A DNA stretch of 64,000 bases from Strigops habroptila (taxonomy: Eukaryota; Chordata; Aves; Psittaciformes; Psittacidae): positions 42,146,420 to 42,210,419 of the forward strand of contig NC_044284.2 of the NCBI RefSeq assembly GCF_004027225.2, read 5' to 3'. This document shows positions 24,050 to 37,300 of this stretch, one piece after another; positions within the stretch are counted from its first letter, which is position 1; every line of letters starts with the position of its first letter. The position numbers were made by a program, and so were the translations under genes. The notes under the pieces are model-generated. The model ran no database searches and was not told the DNA's origin. It saw nothing but the letters and a program-made list of their open reading frames with translations.

Positions 24050-24745
24050 CAAAGTCAAATGCTCTAGATGAAACAGAAAAAGGCTCAACAAAATGAAGGG
24101 TGCGAGTCCATATGGGCAAGTGGGACATACTGTAGTTAGGTAGGAGTAATCATCTGTGAAAATGCAAGATGGGAACCTGCTGGCTAGCCAGCCCTTTTAC
24201 AGATAAAGATCTGGGAGTACAGTGGATCAAAGAGTCAATGCCGTGCTGCTGTGAAAAAGGCAAACATCCCACAGGAACATGTAAATGTAGGCAGGGACCA
24301 CGTTTTGAGAAAGGTGAGGCCTGATGGGACAGACCAGTGGGGTCTTGGGAACAGCTTAGGGTTTGACTTTGCAGAAGGACCACAGGAACTCTGCATGTCC
24401 AGTCTGGGGAAGAGACGGCTGCGGGTACATGACATCTGTTTCCAAATACATAAAAGGCTGCCACATACAGGAAGGGAATAAGTTTCTGTTACCCATGGGG
24501 ACTTGAACAAAATGTTGCCACCTCAAATTGCAACAAGGGTAATTCAAGATAGACATTCAGGCACATTTTTCAGGTATGGGAATGGTTGAGTCCTGGAATA
24601 AGTTTTTGAGGAAGAGTAAGGACTCCACTAAGAGGCACTAGGCAAACTTCCTGAATAGAAAGTTTTTAGTAGAGTTGATCCTGCACTGGGGCAGGAGGTG
24701 GTCTAAGCCAATACCCTAATGTTCCTCCCAGCCCGTTCATAGGAT
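24050..24745 (+). mobile_element. Ancient CR1 LINE remnant between UCK2 and TMCO1
   Basis: The order of pieces follows the end of CR1 ORF2: GATCTGGGAGTACAGTGGATC (24210 region, the DLGVTVD site), then AATGCCGTGCTGCTGTGAAA (24237 on), AAAAGGCTGCCACA (24453 on), GCAACAAGG (24529 on), TGGAATAAGT (24595 on) and TTGATCCTGCACTGGGGCAG (24674 on). Many stops and indels show great age; the type is shared with turtles and crocodiles as I recall. Its left end is about 580 bp upstream of the UCK2 start codon. Confidence 0.75.
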
Positions 24746-26464
24746 CATCAGTTTCAGTGAGGTTTTTAACTTCCCACTTTAATACGGTGAAACAGGTGTG
24801 GAAATGTTTGTCAGACAGTGCCACATCCTAGCCCTTATCACGCAGGATGTGAGAGAGCATCTCCAGGGAAGGTGTGACCCCTCTCTGTCCACTGCTCCCA
24901 ATTCCCCTCCAACTGTGCCCCTGAGGACTGCAGCTTGTGGCATGGGAGCATGGCACTGCGTGCGGCTGGTGCCAGGGGAGGAAGTGCTTTACGTGGACAA
25001 GAACTTCCTGCAGGGATGAATTCCAGTGGATTCCCACGACTCCATGCCAGTTTCCAAGCGCTGACCATGGGCACAGCTCCTGTGCACACCACTGCGTACA
25101 GAAGCTATTCACAGCTCTTCTTTCTTACCCCTACAGCAACAAACCCATGTCTGAATGGCAAAACCCCCTCAGTGCCTGTTGACCTCCAGGTTACTTGGTT
25201 CTCCTCATGCCTACGCTCGCTGCTGCCAGCCTCTCTGCTGCCCTGCTTGGAGACAAGATCAAAACCTCTGCTGTGCTGAAGCTGTTTCAGACTGTGCTGT
25301 CCATCCAGTCTCAGAGCTGAGCATCTTTGTAGGATGCCCATCATGGCATTTCATTTCCAGTTCCCCTTCTAAACCAGACACTTCACACCTGGCAGGAGCA
25401 GACACACTCGTATAGGGAAGGATAAGTAATGCCTCTTGATGGGCCCTCAAGGGGTACAGTCAAGGCTTATTTATACAGAACACAAGGAGAATTTGCAAAG
25501 ATCGGATTAGCATCTCTTTCAAAACCAGGCCAGGGCTGTAAACTGGAAAGGAATCAAATCCAAGTCCCAGTTAGTTTTAGGTGGCATCTTTCCTCAAATC
25601 TTACTTGAGAATTTTACACTCTTCTTCCTAGCTGCCAGTCACTAACGTACTGTGAAAAGCAACTTAATCTTTTGCTAGTTATAGGCTGGAGACTTCAGTA
25701 TAATGACATCTGTTTGGACATGACTCTCTCTAGTCTGGTTTTGAGGTTACCTCAATAAATACTACCTCTGCTGTACCTAGAATGTTTGTAGACTGCCCTG
25801 GCCCCTGACTCATATGTCAAGAGCTATGTATTATGCACATGCTTTCTTTTTTCTCATATCCCAGGCTTGTTACATCGAACCAAACTGCACCCAACTCTTC
25901 ATCTGTCTGTCACACATTGATCAAAGCACAGAATGCTGTTTTAAAAAGGAAATGCCATTGAGAGTACTATGCTTTCTGTTGTCCAAAAAAAAGCTGAAAA
26001 GGAACCTGGTGTGATTCAAAATGACAGGATGAAGTTACAAAGAGCCCATGTCACCTCTACCTCAAGTTCAAAGCACAGACACTAGAGAGGAAAGAGGTGC
26101 ATGTCACTGACCGTATCCTCCTAGCCTGGTTTCTGCCACACAAGTATTCTGTGAAAGACCTTGTTCAGTGTCGATAACTATCATGTGAGTCATTTGCCAT
26201 AGTGGTATAAGAGAAAATATTTCCAAATTTTCCTTAGGCGACATAGTCTAGTATTCTATGAAATATTGCCTTTATTTATATGGATACATCTCACAGACAG
26301 GAAAGCCAGCGAGCTCTAAAGAGAAGGTGAGAGGGTGGAAGATCAGCACAGCCAAGTGCATGAGGTGGCACACCGCAAGGTACAAAACACTATCATGGGT
26401 CCTGCCACATCATCGGTTGTTAGTATCTTCCTGCTGCATGCACTAAACTGAAATATAAACTGAA

Positions 26465-26722
26465 AAGAGGGAATGGCTTTAAGATGAAAGAGGGTAGATT
26501 TAGACTAGATACTAGGATGAAATTCTTCACTATGAGCATGGTGAGACATTGGCACAGGTTGCCCAGAGAAGTTGTGGATGCCCCATTCCTTGCCAGGCTG
26601 CACAGAGCCTTGAGCAACCTGGTCTAGTGGAAAGTGTCCCTACCCATGGCAGAGGGGTTGGAACTAGATGATCTTAAGGTCCCTTCCAACCCTAACCACT
26701 CTATGATGATTCTATGATATCC
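26465..26722 (+). mobile_element. CR1 LINE 3' end
   Basis: Typical avian CR1 3' sequence: ATGGCTTTAAGATGAAAGAG, TTAGACTAGATACTAGG, GCACAGGTTGCCCAGAG, GAGCAACCTGGTCTAGTGG, GGTCCCTTCCAACCC, ending in the ATTCTATG repeats at about 26700-26720. 5' truncated. Spacer between UCK2 and TMCO1. Confidence 0.9.
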
Positions 26723-27849
26723 GTCCTTAATTTCATCCCTGTCTCTCTGATGCCTCCTGCTCCCACTGGACTCCTGTTGCATATGACCAGGTTCTGCTCT
26801 CAGTTCTCCCCCAATGCTGCAGGAAACTCTCAGGGCTCAGAGGCGGTGCCAGGACTTTCTTGTGGCACAGAGGGTGCTTAGCTGCAACTTTCAGTGATGG
26901 CCTAACTCATTGCACAACCAGCTGCACGCATGTGGCTTTTGTGTTTCCTTGTATGCAAATGTCACTGGGGTTTGTTTGCTGTCTCATCTCACACCCTCGC
27001 TTATTACTTGCTGCTGCCTTTTCTGAACTATGTTTTGTCACCCTCTTTCTGAATGGAGTGTTTAATTTAAGGGCAATGGCAGGGCTTTTTACCTTCCTTA
27101 TTTTCCACTCAGCTTTGCATATCTGCATCACTCTTCATTGACAGCAAACTTCTCTGTTAGATAAGGACAGCTACAAACCCGCCCTTCCTTTCCTGCCCTG
27201 TTTCCTTGTCTGTATTTTTGCTTTCTAGGTCTCCTTGCCCCATTACAACTTCTGGATTTGGTCTAGTTCTGTTGCTCCAGGTGCAGCTGCCAGAACCTTG
27301 ATAAAAGTCAATTAGTCTCTTTGCTAAATTCGTGCCATTATTTCACTGTTCCTGTTACTGTCCTTCTTAGTCTCATCCCATCTGTGAATATTTTACACAT
27401 GCACAGCAACACAAGATTTACCTCCCCGATTCCAGCCCTTTGAATCACTGAACACAGTACTCCACTGCTGACTGCATGACGAGTGCATGGGCCAGCAACG
27501 AACCCTGGAAAAAGGCAGCAACCATATTTGTAAATATCTGATCCCAGAAAACACCTCCTGCTGCTGCGTGGGATATTCATGCCATTGGCAAATTAACCCA
27601 GAGTGCAACTTTAGAAACCAGGAAAGGCTGCTCCAAGTCAACCCCTTTGTGACTTTGTGAGGAATATGTTTATCAAAAACAGGTGTCTCACACATCTTAC
27701 TCTGGAAGCAGCCTTGGAGCAGCTCAGAAGGACCTGTGTGGAGCACCACTGCCCAGCCAGACACAGGGAGGGCTGTGCTGGCAGCAGGAACCCCACTGCA
27801 GGCCCAGCGCTGCGCCTGGGCACCACCAGCACAGGCGTGTGGGACTCAG

Positions 27850-28245
27850 CGCCGCGGTAGGAGGCCGACTCCCTCGGCTGCAAGGACAGCGTCTGGTCCC
27901 GGCACCACTGCCCAAGAAGCGCCGCTCCCGCGGCCTCCCGCCCGAAACGCCACGACAGCACCCAACCCCCCCGCCCCCAGCAACCACGCGGGGCCCCGCC
28001 ACCACCATTAAAAGCCGCCTCGTCCAATCAGAGCAGCGCCTGCCGGCACTTGCCCCGCCCCTCGCTCTTCCCGCGCTGCCCTCCCAGCGCCGTGTCGATT
28101 GGCCGCCGGCGGCTCCCGGAAGCGCGAACGCTAGCTTCCGGCCGTTGCTAGGCGACGTGCCCCAGTAGCTTCCGGGTGGCGGGGTGTGTTTCCGGGAGCG
28201 CGGTGGCGCTGCTGGGGCGGGGGGGGTGGTGGTGGTGGTACCACC
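27850..28245 (+). promoter_or_regulatory. TMCO1 CpG-island promoter with CCAAT, ETS and X-box motifs
   Basis: GC-rich and CpG-rich up to the TMCO1 ATG and on into intron 1. It contains CCAATCA (28024-28030), an inverted CCAAT (ATTGG, 28098-28102), ETS-type CCGGAAG (28116-28122) and CTTCCGG (28135-28141, 28169-28175) with TTTCCGGG (28189-28196), and GTTGCTAGGCGAC (28144-28156), which resembles an RFX X-box. No TATA box. A typical strong housekeeping layout. Confidence 0.75.
28234..28245 (+). promoter_or_regulatory. Perfect 12-bp palindrome abutting the TMCO1 start codon
   Basis: GGTGGTACCACC is self-complementary and ends at the base before ATG. It follows a G-rich run (28214-28233) that could form a G-quadruplex. 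In RNA either structure would lie in the 5' leader. Functional meaning is inferred only. Confidence 0.6.
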
Positions 28246-28315
28246 ATGAGCACCATGTTCGCTGACACCCTCCTCATCGTTTTCATCTCCGTGTGTACCG
28301 CGCTGCTGGCCGAGG
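28246..28315 (+). CDS. TMCO1: TMCO1 coding exon 1
   Basis: Encodes residues 1-23 (MSTMFADTLLIVF ... LLAE) and one base of G24: the luminal N-terminus and most of the first membrane segment. The ATG has an A at -3 (ACCACCATGA). Donor GTGAGT. Confidence 0.97.
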
Positions 28316-31300
28316 GTGAGTGCTGGCCCGCCGCGGAGCGGGCTGCGGCCCCGCTTCCTCAGCAGGCTGCGGGGGCCTGTCCCGGCTGGGCTCTGGCGGA
28401 GTGGGGAGGCCCTGGGATCGATCCTGGCCCGGTGGCCCCGTCGGCTGGAGGCCCGAGCGGCTCGGGGGTGGCCCGGAGGGGGCTGGCAGGGGGCTGCTGC
28501 TCCTCGCCTGTGCCGCGCCGCCGCTGAGCGCTGGGAGGGAGCGGTTAAAGGGCGGAACGAAACAGAAGGGAAGGGAGAGCGTGTTTCGAGAGAAGAGCAG
28601 GGCCGTGAGAGTGAGCAACAGGTTCGGTTATTCAGGGCCACCGGAGGCCTGGTTGTTGGAGGGCGGCATAGGCACCCCCGGGGCTGGCAGCGAAGAACTC
28701 TACAACAAAACCGACCTGTGATGCAGAGCAGTGGGAATTGGGTTTGTTTCCTCCAGGAGGAGGAAGGCAAGGAGAGGATGGATTAACAGTTCTTAGTGTG
28801 CCTGAAAGAGGACAGCGGTGGTTTTCTGTAGCTGTCATGGGAAGGATGTGAAGAAATTGCCTGAACTTGAAATGATGGTGACTTTCTACTTGAAAAGGCT
28901 TTTTAAATGGTAGGGTGTTGAAATAGATGCAGCTTTTTAAGGGTGGGTTGCATAGGTACTTTTTGGGGTAATCAAAGTCAGAGGCTGCTCTCTCTTTCAG
29001 GCACTGAGCTATATCACCATATCTCCTTCATCCCAGAGCTGCAAGACACTACCTTTAGGCATTCAAGTGCAGGGAGAGTACCAGGTGAAATGCAATACTT
29101 GCTTTTTTAGGAGCTCTACTGCATTGCATTTGAGTTAGATGGCGTACACATCCTTTGCTTTTCACAGCATAAAGCTGTGTCCACCTCAGGTGTCTCAGGA
29201 ACTTCTCTGCAGCTGGTGATCCCTGGGACTCAGAAGCACAGCCCTGTTGGCTCTTTTTTTACCACTGCTTGTGGTACAACTTGTTTCGATCATGTTTGAG
29301 TGCAAGGATTTTGACTGGAGAATCTCTTGAGGTCTGTTTAGCCTAATATCTCTGTTTGCCTTTTCAAAACGTGGTATTGCTAACAGGCAGGTCCTGGTAG
29401 GAGTGGGAGTTAATCCTCAGGCCTTAACTAGGTGCTATGAAAATGCAGAGCAGAAAGATGTTGTTTGTCTTAATCAACTCCTGGTTTTAAGATGAGCAAC
29501 AGCTGGTAAATATGAGCATGAAGAAACTGAATGAGTCCCAAGGAACAGCAGTGCTCAGTAAGATGGCTGGTAACTGGTAAAGACATTTATTTTATAGGCA
29601 CCATTGCTACATGGAACTTGAGAAGGGGATTTGAAGGAAGGTGATGAATCAGCTTACTGGTGCTTTGTGCTATCTTGGCTGTATTATAATGTGGGTTTGT
29701 AGATGTCATGTAGACATGACTTTTTTTTGCATATCTATTTGCAAACTTGTATTCCTATTATTGCAAGAAGTCGTTATTTACTTAGTAACTTGCTGAGTAT
29801 TTGTTTCAGGTATAACTTGGGTGCTGGTGTACCGCACAGACAAATACAAGAGATTAAAGGCTGAAGTGGAAAAACAGAGCAAGAAATGTAAGTACTTTTC
29901 AGACACTAGAGAATGTATTGTTATTCCTGTTACATTCTGCTTTAGCAGATGTCAAGTTGAATAGAGTCTGTGCTCTGAGAAATACTTGTTGCTTTTTCTG
30001 CTGAGTGACAGAACTTTCTTCAGCTTGGTTTTCATAGCAGCCTAATTTTACAAGCTACACAAATCTGTACTGAAGGGACTTATTTCTGTACTTAATTCTT
30101 GTCTTTTGCTGGAGGGAGGGTTAGTATGAAGACCTGTGGTATTGTCTGAATTGCCTCTCCTCTTAATGGAGGATAGGAGAGAGTAAGAGATCAGTACTGG
30201 CATCTTCTTTTCTGAACATGCGTAGCCACTGTTTGTATATGTAGGTTCCTTTAGAAGCTTGAAATCAGTTCAAAGATGCAGTTTCTGCTTTTCAAGAGCA
30301 ATCGAGAATTTGAGATCTGAGGTGAGAAAGAACCAGGGTTGAATAATGAATACCATGAGAGGAAGGCATTGTATGTAAAGACTGAAAGTGGTGATTAATG
30401 GTGGAGAATGAGTAAAGACAAAGCCATGATAGAAAGGTTTGGGCTATCAGCTGATATAAAAATAAGTTATTGTAGTGTGAACTGGAAACATAGAATTGAA
30501 TAGGAAAAAAGTCCCAGGCTGCTTCCATAGAGAAGAGATCTGAGAGGCCTGGGAGTGGCTGAAAAAAGAAGGCAGGAAGGGGCAAAAGGAGCTGAGGGTG
30601 AGAAGTCAGAAGATATGTGTCGGATATTAAGAGTAATGGTAAACAGGAGGGTCTGAGCATGGAGTGTTTCAATGGACCTGCTTGTATCAGAAGCCAAGGA
30701 GCAGAGAAGAAATTCAGCTGATCTTTCAAACTCAACTGTATGCACCCTACACAAGTTGCAGCACACAACAACTGGGGCCAAACGTGGGCTGGTTTTACCT
30801 TAGAGACATTTTGCCATGGTGTCAGTGCTCTTAGTGCTGCGTGAGAGAACAATATCATCAAAGCATGCTTTTCCCAGTCTAGCTTATTCCAGCCTTCCCC
30901 TGAGCAAAGTAAACCAAAGAATTGAAGTATAGTCATGTTTGTGTCACAGCTCCTAAATTAGGGCCTTTTGTCATCACAGCAATCTTGGATGAGGATTGCA
31001 TCTCTGTCTCACTTTATTCCCACTTGGCTGACAAAAATGTGTAGGATAGAATTGCACCTAGAAGAGCAAGTTAGAGAAGTAATTGAAATCCAGCTGAAAA
31101 CTTTGAGTTAATGTCCTTGCGTGTTTGTGCTGTAGAACTCCAAAAGCTGTTCGCAGGGCTTGCTCTCTAGAGCTTAATGATTGCTGTAAGAGTTTAATGC
31201 TCTGTGTTTTTATAGCTCTCCTGGTATCTAGGCTATAATCTATGAAGGGAAAGATGTGAGATTCATGCATCTCAATTAGTTTCTAACATCCTTGTTTGAT

Positions 31301-34300
31301 TTCCCCATCCCCAATAAAAAAATAATTAAAAAAAAAAGGCAAAACTGAATAAGGAGTCACTAGAAATGCATTGTTTGGTTTTTTGGTGGTTTGTTTCCCC
31401 CCCCACGCCCTTATGCTAAGGACCGCTGGCTGACCTGATGGCTTACAGACAATGTGCAAAGTAGACTACTTGAGCCACACCTTTCAACTGTTATCTAACA
31501 CATCTGAAACAGGAAAAAACACATTTGAGATCTTTAAGCTCTCCCATGAGAGTCCCAGCAGTCCTTAGGATTTGCAAAAACAAATAGGCCAAGTAGTGTG
31601 CTCAAGCAGAGGTTGTTAATCGTGGTTCTTCATTTCATCTCTTCCTGTCCCCTCGCTTCTATTGAAAGTCACAGCATTGTCTGAAACTGCTGCAGAGATC
31701 ATAGTAAGCGTTCTGGGGTAAATGCAGTAAATTTGCAAGGCTGAAGGCTACCTTTAGAATTGCTGCTGTGTTGTATATGTTCCCAGGGACAGGCTCATGA
31801 GACTGCCTGTCAGTTACTTGTTCTGCTTGAACCCTAAGGGAATTAGGGCTGTAGAATTCCTCGGGGTTATCTAAAGTGACGCTGTGGTGTAGAAGAGCCT
31901 TTCATTAGGGCTGAGAGTAGATAGGCCTGAAGAGAGTCAGTGTTCTCCAGTTGGGTTTAGAGTTGGAGGACATGGGTTTATGTGGACTAGGGTTGGGACA
32001 GACTGACTGATCAGGATTCCCTAGTTGGATCTGGAACAAGGAAGGTTATGGAGAGAGTATTCTGTGAGTACTGGGTGTGCTGTGTCATCTGGCACCTCTC
32101 TCCAGCATTCTCTCTGAGCAGACCTCCCTGTTTTTTCCCCTTGTGCTAGTCTGCCCATCAGAGATATGCTTGTTCTTTGGAAAAAACAATTGTGTCTTAC
32201 TACATTAGCATGGAAAAGGTGATTTTAGGTATCTTGTCTGGGCTACTGTGGTTTTCTTAGAATTTGTGACTGACTCACAGACATTTCTGAAGGCAGCACT
32301 ACAAATCCTTGTGTGACTTGGAAGGCTGTCTGTCTTTATTTCACCCATGCTTAGAAATAAAGTCTAGCAGGCCCGTGCTGAGCTAGTACTCCATACAGGA
32401 GAAGGGTCCTAATGCTGAGGTCTCTAAGCTGATTCTGTGAGCTAACAGGGAGCCAGGACTATTTGGTAGAATAGATATGGTACAGATATGGTACAGATAT
32501 CTACAGAATAGATATGCTCTCTGTTGCTAGACCCTAGTCATGCTTTATCATCCTCACATCTTGTAGTACTCTTGTAATAGCTCGTAAATGAAAATGTCTC
32601 TTACTTCCTGGAAAAGCTTTTGCTGTCAGCAGAGCACTTGCAGATGAGCAGCCCATTTATTGTGTTGTATGTTCACTATTCTGGCTTTATGTTAGGCCTT
32701 TTTGCTGCATTGGTTGTCATTTGCTGATGGTTTGTGACTGTCCAATTCAGGGTTTTAGTAACCTTGAGCTTAGGCTTCTGCTTTAAAATATCAGAAATGC
32801 TTCACTACTAATTAATTGAAGAATGGAGAGGCTGAGTCTGGCTACTTGGACAGCATTTCCCCTGAGAATGCCTGCTTGTGAAGAAGGGATGTATGAGAAC
32901 ACAGTCTTTCCTGTATTCTGCTTCCCACTGCAGATAATTGGGAGCAGAGCTTGCCACAAAGCTCTTTTCATTAGACTTGCTGAATCAAAAGTACTGTCTA
33001 GTACTAATGACAAATCAGCAAGGGTCATTTGAGCCAAAATTGTCTCCAGACTGCTCAGTTAACAATGTAGTGGGCTCTTGATGGAGTTCAAAATTATCCC
33101 TTTAAATATTCTGGTATCTCATCCAGCACTTTGAAATGTTGTTATTAAGTGTTTGGTGGGGTCAGCCTTGAAGGTTTATAAATCGTTGATGATGAATATG
33201 TTTTTAGTCATGCCCACCTTTGTTTTGTGCCCCTGTTCTCTAACGAAATAGAATACTTTGTTCGGTGTGTGGAAAAGGAGTGGTGATATCCCTACACAGA
33301 AATGACAGTGTATCTTTCTTTTCACATGACAGTGGAAAAGAAGAAGGAAACAATAACTGAATCAGCAGGCCGACAGCAGAAAAAGAAAATAGGTAAGACT
33401 GGGAAAGGAGTGCGGTGCCCCAAGAGTAGGGGAAAGTTGGGAAACTTATGGAAATGATTATCCTTTCCTTCCTTTCAAAACTATTTATTTAAAGCGGTAC
33501 TAAAGCTAGTTCTTGGCCTCATGACTGGAATATGAACACTTTTGCCTTACGCTTTCAAAACGGGAGACGTCTAACCTCCTGATGGTGTTAGTCAAACGCA
33601 AAGAAGGGCAACATCCCTGAGAGGAGCAGCATTTCTTGCTCAGCTGGTTGCCTTTCTCTCCAATTTGAGTCTTTATATCCATGATTATTACTAACTTCTG
33701 TTGTCAAAGCTCTTTGCTGCAGTGCTCTGTCAGCTTGCAATAGCTCCATGACTGTATGAATGTGATTTTTGAATCTTTTTTTTTCTCATTTGAACACTTC
33801 ACAGCTGAAGGTGTTTGCATGATGACTGCAACTACACTAGATTTATTGCAAGTATGATAAATTAATTTTGCTCAATTTTAGGTAGTGAAATATTTTTTCT
33901 ATTTTTTTTTGTTGGGTTTTTTTTTTTTCAATTGTAAATAAATTTAAGTCTTTTTCGTTTAAGGTAACTCTAAGTACTGAACTACATAATAACAACATGG
34001 TAGATGTTTAGTGGCTGTGAGCTTTAGAAAGTTCTGTTACCTGCAGGACTCTAAAGTAAAGCGTGCAGCAAAGGTCAGTTATTACAGAAATTGTAGCAGG
34101 AACACTTCTGAGAGCTCCTGGGAGTTGGTTTCCTCATTCCTCTGTAACACCAGGTAGCTGGATTAGTCATTTGATCTGTACAAAGCTTGGGAATAATTAT
34201 AAACATATCTTCAAACAGTTTTTCCAAGGTATAAAACCTGTTATCATTAGACTCCTGAAGGGACAGGAGCCAAAATTCTTCCTCTTGTGCATTTTCAGTT

Positions 34301-37300
34301 CTTAATCTTGAATAATCTTTGCATGAGATGAGTACCACTTAGTGGATATGTCAACTTCACTATGTTACGTGCTTTTCTTAGCTATGGTCACTTTTGCATG
34401 TGTGGCAATGACTTTTTTGCAGGGCACCATCCAAGCTCTTTTCCTAGCAGAGAATATTTTACTTGTGCTTGGACTAAACTAATAAACAGAATCTGAGGAA
34501 TTCAGATACTCCACCAATTTTTTTCCTACACTGAAATAATCTTGTTTTGCAAACGAAAAACAAAGCACAAAGGGACTAACAACAGAACTTAGGAAATGAC
34601 CACTGATTCTGCTTGCTGTGATGCTGCTGGGCAAGCCTGAGATACTGAGGCTGATTTTTTGATTTTTTTTTTTTTTTTTTTTGCAAGTGCTGTATAACTT
34701 CAGTGTCTCATTTGTTTTCAGGCAAAGCTGAATTCTTAGTGTTTCTGAAAAATAAGGCACTAAATGTCAAGCTGGACATCCAGAAAATGACTCTTACAGC
34801 TGTTAAGTGGTTTGGAAATCTCTGATCCCAGTAACTTACTGGATGTCAAATCATCCTGCAAGATGTAGCATAGTTGTAACAGCAGATTTACTTGTGCTGG
34901 AGTTCCTTTAAATTCTACCATTCTAGGTAAAAAAAAGAGAAAAAAAAAAAAGAGCTGAGGCTTTACAGCTAAGTCACAGCCATGTACAGATCTACCTCAG
35001 TTGCCATCTGTTCTGTGCACAGAATATGGCAGGAGGTGTGTGTATGATATTACTTGGTTACGTAAGGGATGAATCATGCATATGGGCAAGGAGGTAGGGT
35101 GAAAGTTGCATGGGAAGGCTTAACTTGGTGTTCCCTACTTATCAAACTTTTTATGTTTAAGCGTAAAATGAACCAACTTCAGTCACGTTGTGTCCAAATC
35201 ACCTTTCACACTGCCGGAACAGGACACCTTTAGCATCATGGTGCAGCCTTCTGTCATTTCAGCTGAAGGAGTGTATTTATTAGCTTAAACTTTGCTACTG
35301 CTTTCTGCATCCATGTGCCCCTAGCAGAAAAGACAGTGATATTCCCAGGAGTCCCCAATTGCTGGGTAGACAGCAAAACAAAACCAAACAAAATCCAACA
35401 CCACCACCCCCCACCCCCCAAAAAAAAAAAAAGCTGGCAAATAAGGTTATTGCTGAATCCATGTATCCTTGTTGTTTGTGTTCCAGTGAGCAGAATAAGG
35501 CGGCTTTGGACTCCGGGGTGCTGCTTGCTGGCCCACTCTTCTTTCTCTGTGCCTCTACCCAGCTCTATAGCAAAGTACTTAAAGGCTGCTTATGTATGAC
35601 TTGGGCAGAAATAGATTATTTATGTAAGGTGGTAGGGCGCCTGAAGCCTATTTGTTTAGAACTTGTAGAAATGGGTGAGAAACATGTCGGGTATATTGGG
35701 AGACTGTGGCTGTATTCTTTATCCCTATGTAACCTTTAACCCATCTAAATAGATGATTAGTTATGTAGCAGAGGGGGGGAAAAAACAAGTATTGTTGCCA
35801 AATGTGATTCCTAAAGAGCTGGCCTGCAATTGCTGAAATGTCCCAGCACAAAACTCCCCACCTGGATCAGGAAGCAGATGTCTGGAAAGTTCCTGGCAGA
35901 GTGGATGGTATGTAGGTAGGAGCAATTGAAAATAGCAATGAGGATTCTAAGAAATTGAGTAGGGGTGTTTTCATAATGCTTACTGGGCATCCACGTATTT
36001 AGCAGGGGCTTAAAAGATAACTGGACTTCTGTGCTGTGGCTCTCTTGTCCTGTGGATCCCTATTGAAGTTGGAGTACAACTTGCATGCTGGATAGCCCTT
36101 GACAGCCCTTCTGTATTCCCTCTCTCTTTGCTCATGCTGTTCTTCGTTGTTCACATGTCTGCTTCAGCTAGGTATTGCTTCCAAGCCCTGGCTGCCCCTC
36201 TGGATCCTCAGTTTGAGAGGAGCACAGGGGACAAGGGATGATGGGAACATGGGACAAGAAAGGTGACAGATGGTAAATAATGTGCAAAGCCAGAGCAGTC
36301 CTCCACCGAGGGGCATGGAAAATGCCCTCTCAGAAAATTGGGCATCTTTGAAGCTTCTGGTGACTTAAGGACAGACTAAATTTCCAAAGTAGTGTTTCAA
36401 AGTATGCTCTGCAAAACACAGTGATACACACATTACTGAAATTCATGTAGAAAGTATCTTTTTGGATAATCTTCTAGGTGTGACTAGGGTTGAAAATTCA
36501 TTACTAAGACCAGGAGGATATTAGCGTTGCTGAGGCGTGGCTCCCAGCTCTGTGTATGGTTTCCAAAATGAAGTCCTTACTTTGTATAATGTATTTATAA
36601 TGGTGAGCCCAGCATGCAGCAAATTGAGACTGATCTTTTTCAGAAAAGTGACATAGAGGCACTGTCTCTGTTTTCTGGCAACATTGTTCAGGCTCCTGTG
36701 TTGGTTGAGTTAGCAAATTCGACATGCGCTGCATTTCTTTCAAAAGTGCTGAATGTGTGATTCTAGCCACCACCTCCTCTTTTGTGGCTGCTTTGCTGCA
36801 TGTGTCTATAGTGGAGAAGCAGTTGGCTATGTACAATTTTTCACTTTTACTGGCTGGCATAGAAAGCTGGAGTTGGTTTTGGAAGTGGTGTTTGTTTGGA
36901 GAGCCAGAAAGGTTAAGTCTTCCTGGAAATGAAAACATTCTGTTTTCTAAGTTGGTAAAATTGGTAAGTGTTTGTTGGTTTTCTTTTTCCAGAGAGACAA
37001 GAAGAAAAACTGAAGAATAACAACAGGGACTTGTCAATGGTAAGACAATTAAAGCAAGTTCTTAACTGCTGAAGATTTCGGTGAGCTTTCCAACAGAAAG
37101 ACTTTATTCCGTTGGCAGACATAGCAGCTTGTCCTCCTGAAAAGTCCTTCTGGATTGTTTTCTAATAGCTGCGGGTTTTAGTATGAGCCACAGAGTTCTC
37201 CAGAAGTTACTTCTTCATCTCATGCCCAACCTTAGCTATGTTCACCTTTAAAAGTCTTCGTGATGTTTTCAAAGTAGAATTAATTTGTCTGACTTCCTCT

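Larger units (their letters stand above)
23621..27849. other. Spacer between the divergent genes UCK2 and TMCO1
   Basis: Holds the ancient CR1 (24050-24745) and a younger CR1 end (26465-26722). The 93-codon frame at 26860-27141 has no support. The rest is unremarkable. Confidence 0.7.

Noticed and set aside
26860-27141. 93-codon frame with hydrophobic stretches
   Set aside because: No start context, splice link or known family; T-rich spacer sequence explains the hydrophobic residues.
28135-28245. N-terminal extension of TMCO1 as in a long human isoform
   Set aside because: The frame is open to 28135 but contains no ATG; only the 188-aa start is supported.
27724-28770. 348-codon minus-strand open frame
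   Set aside because: Antisense through the TMCO1 CpG island and first exon; composition is that of GC-rich DNA, not of a protein.
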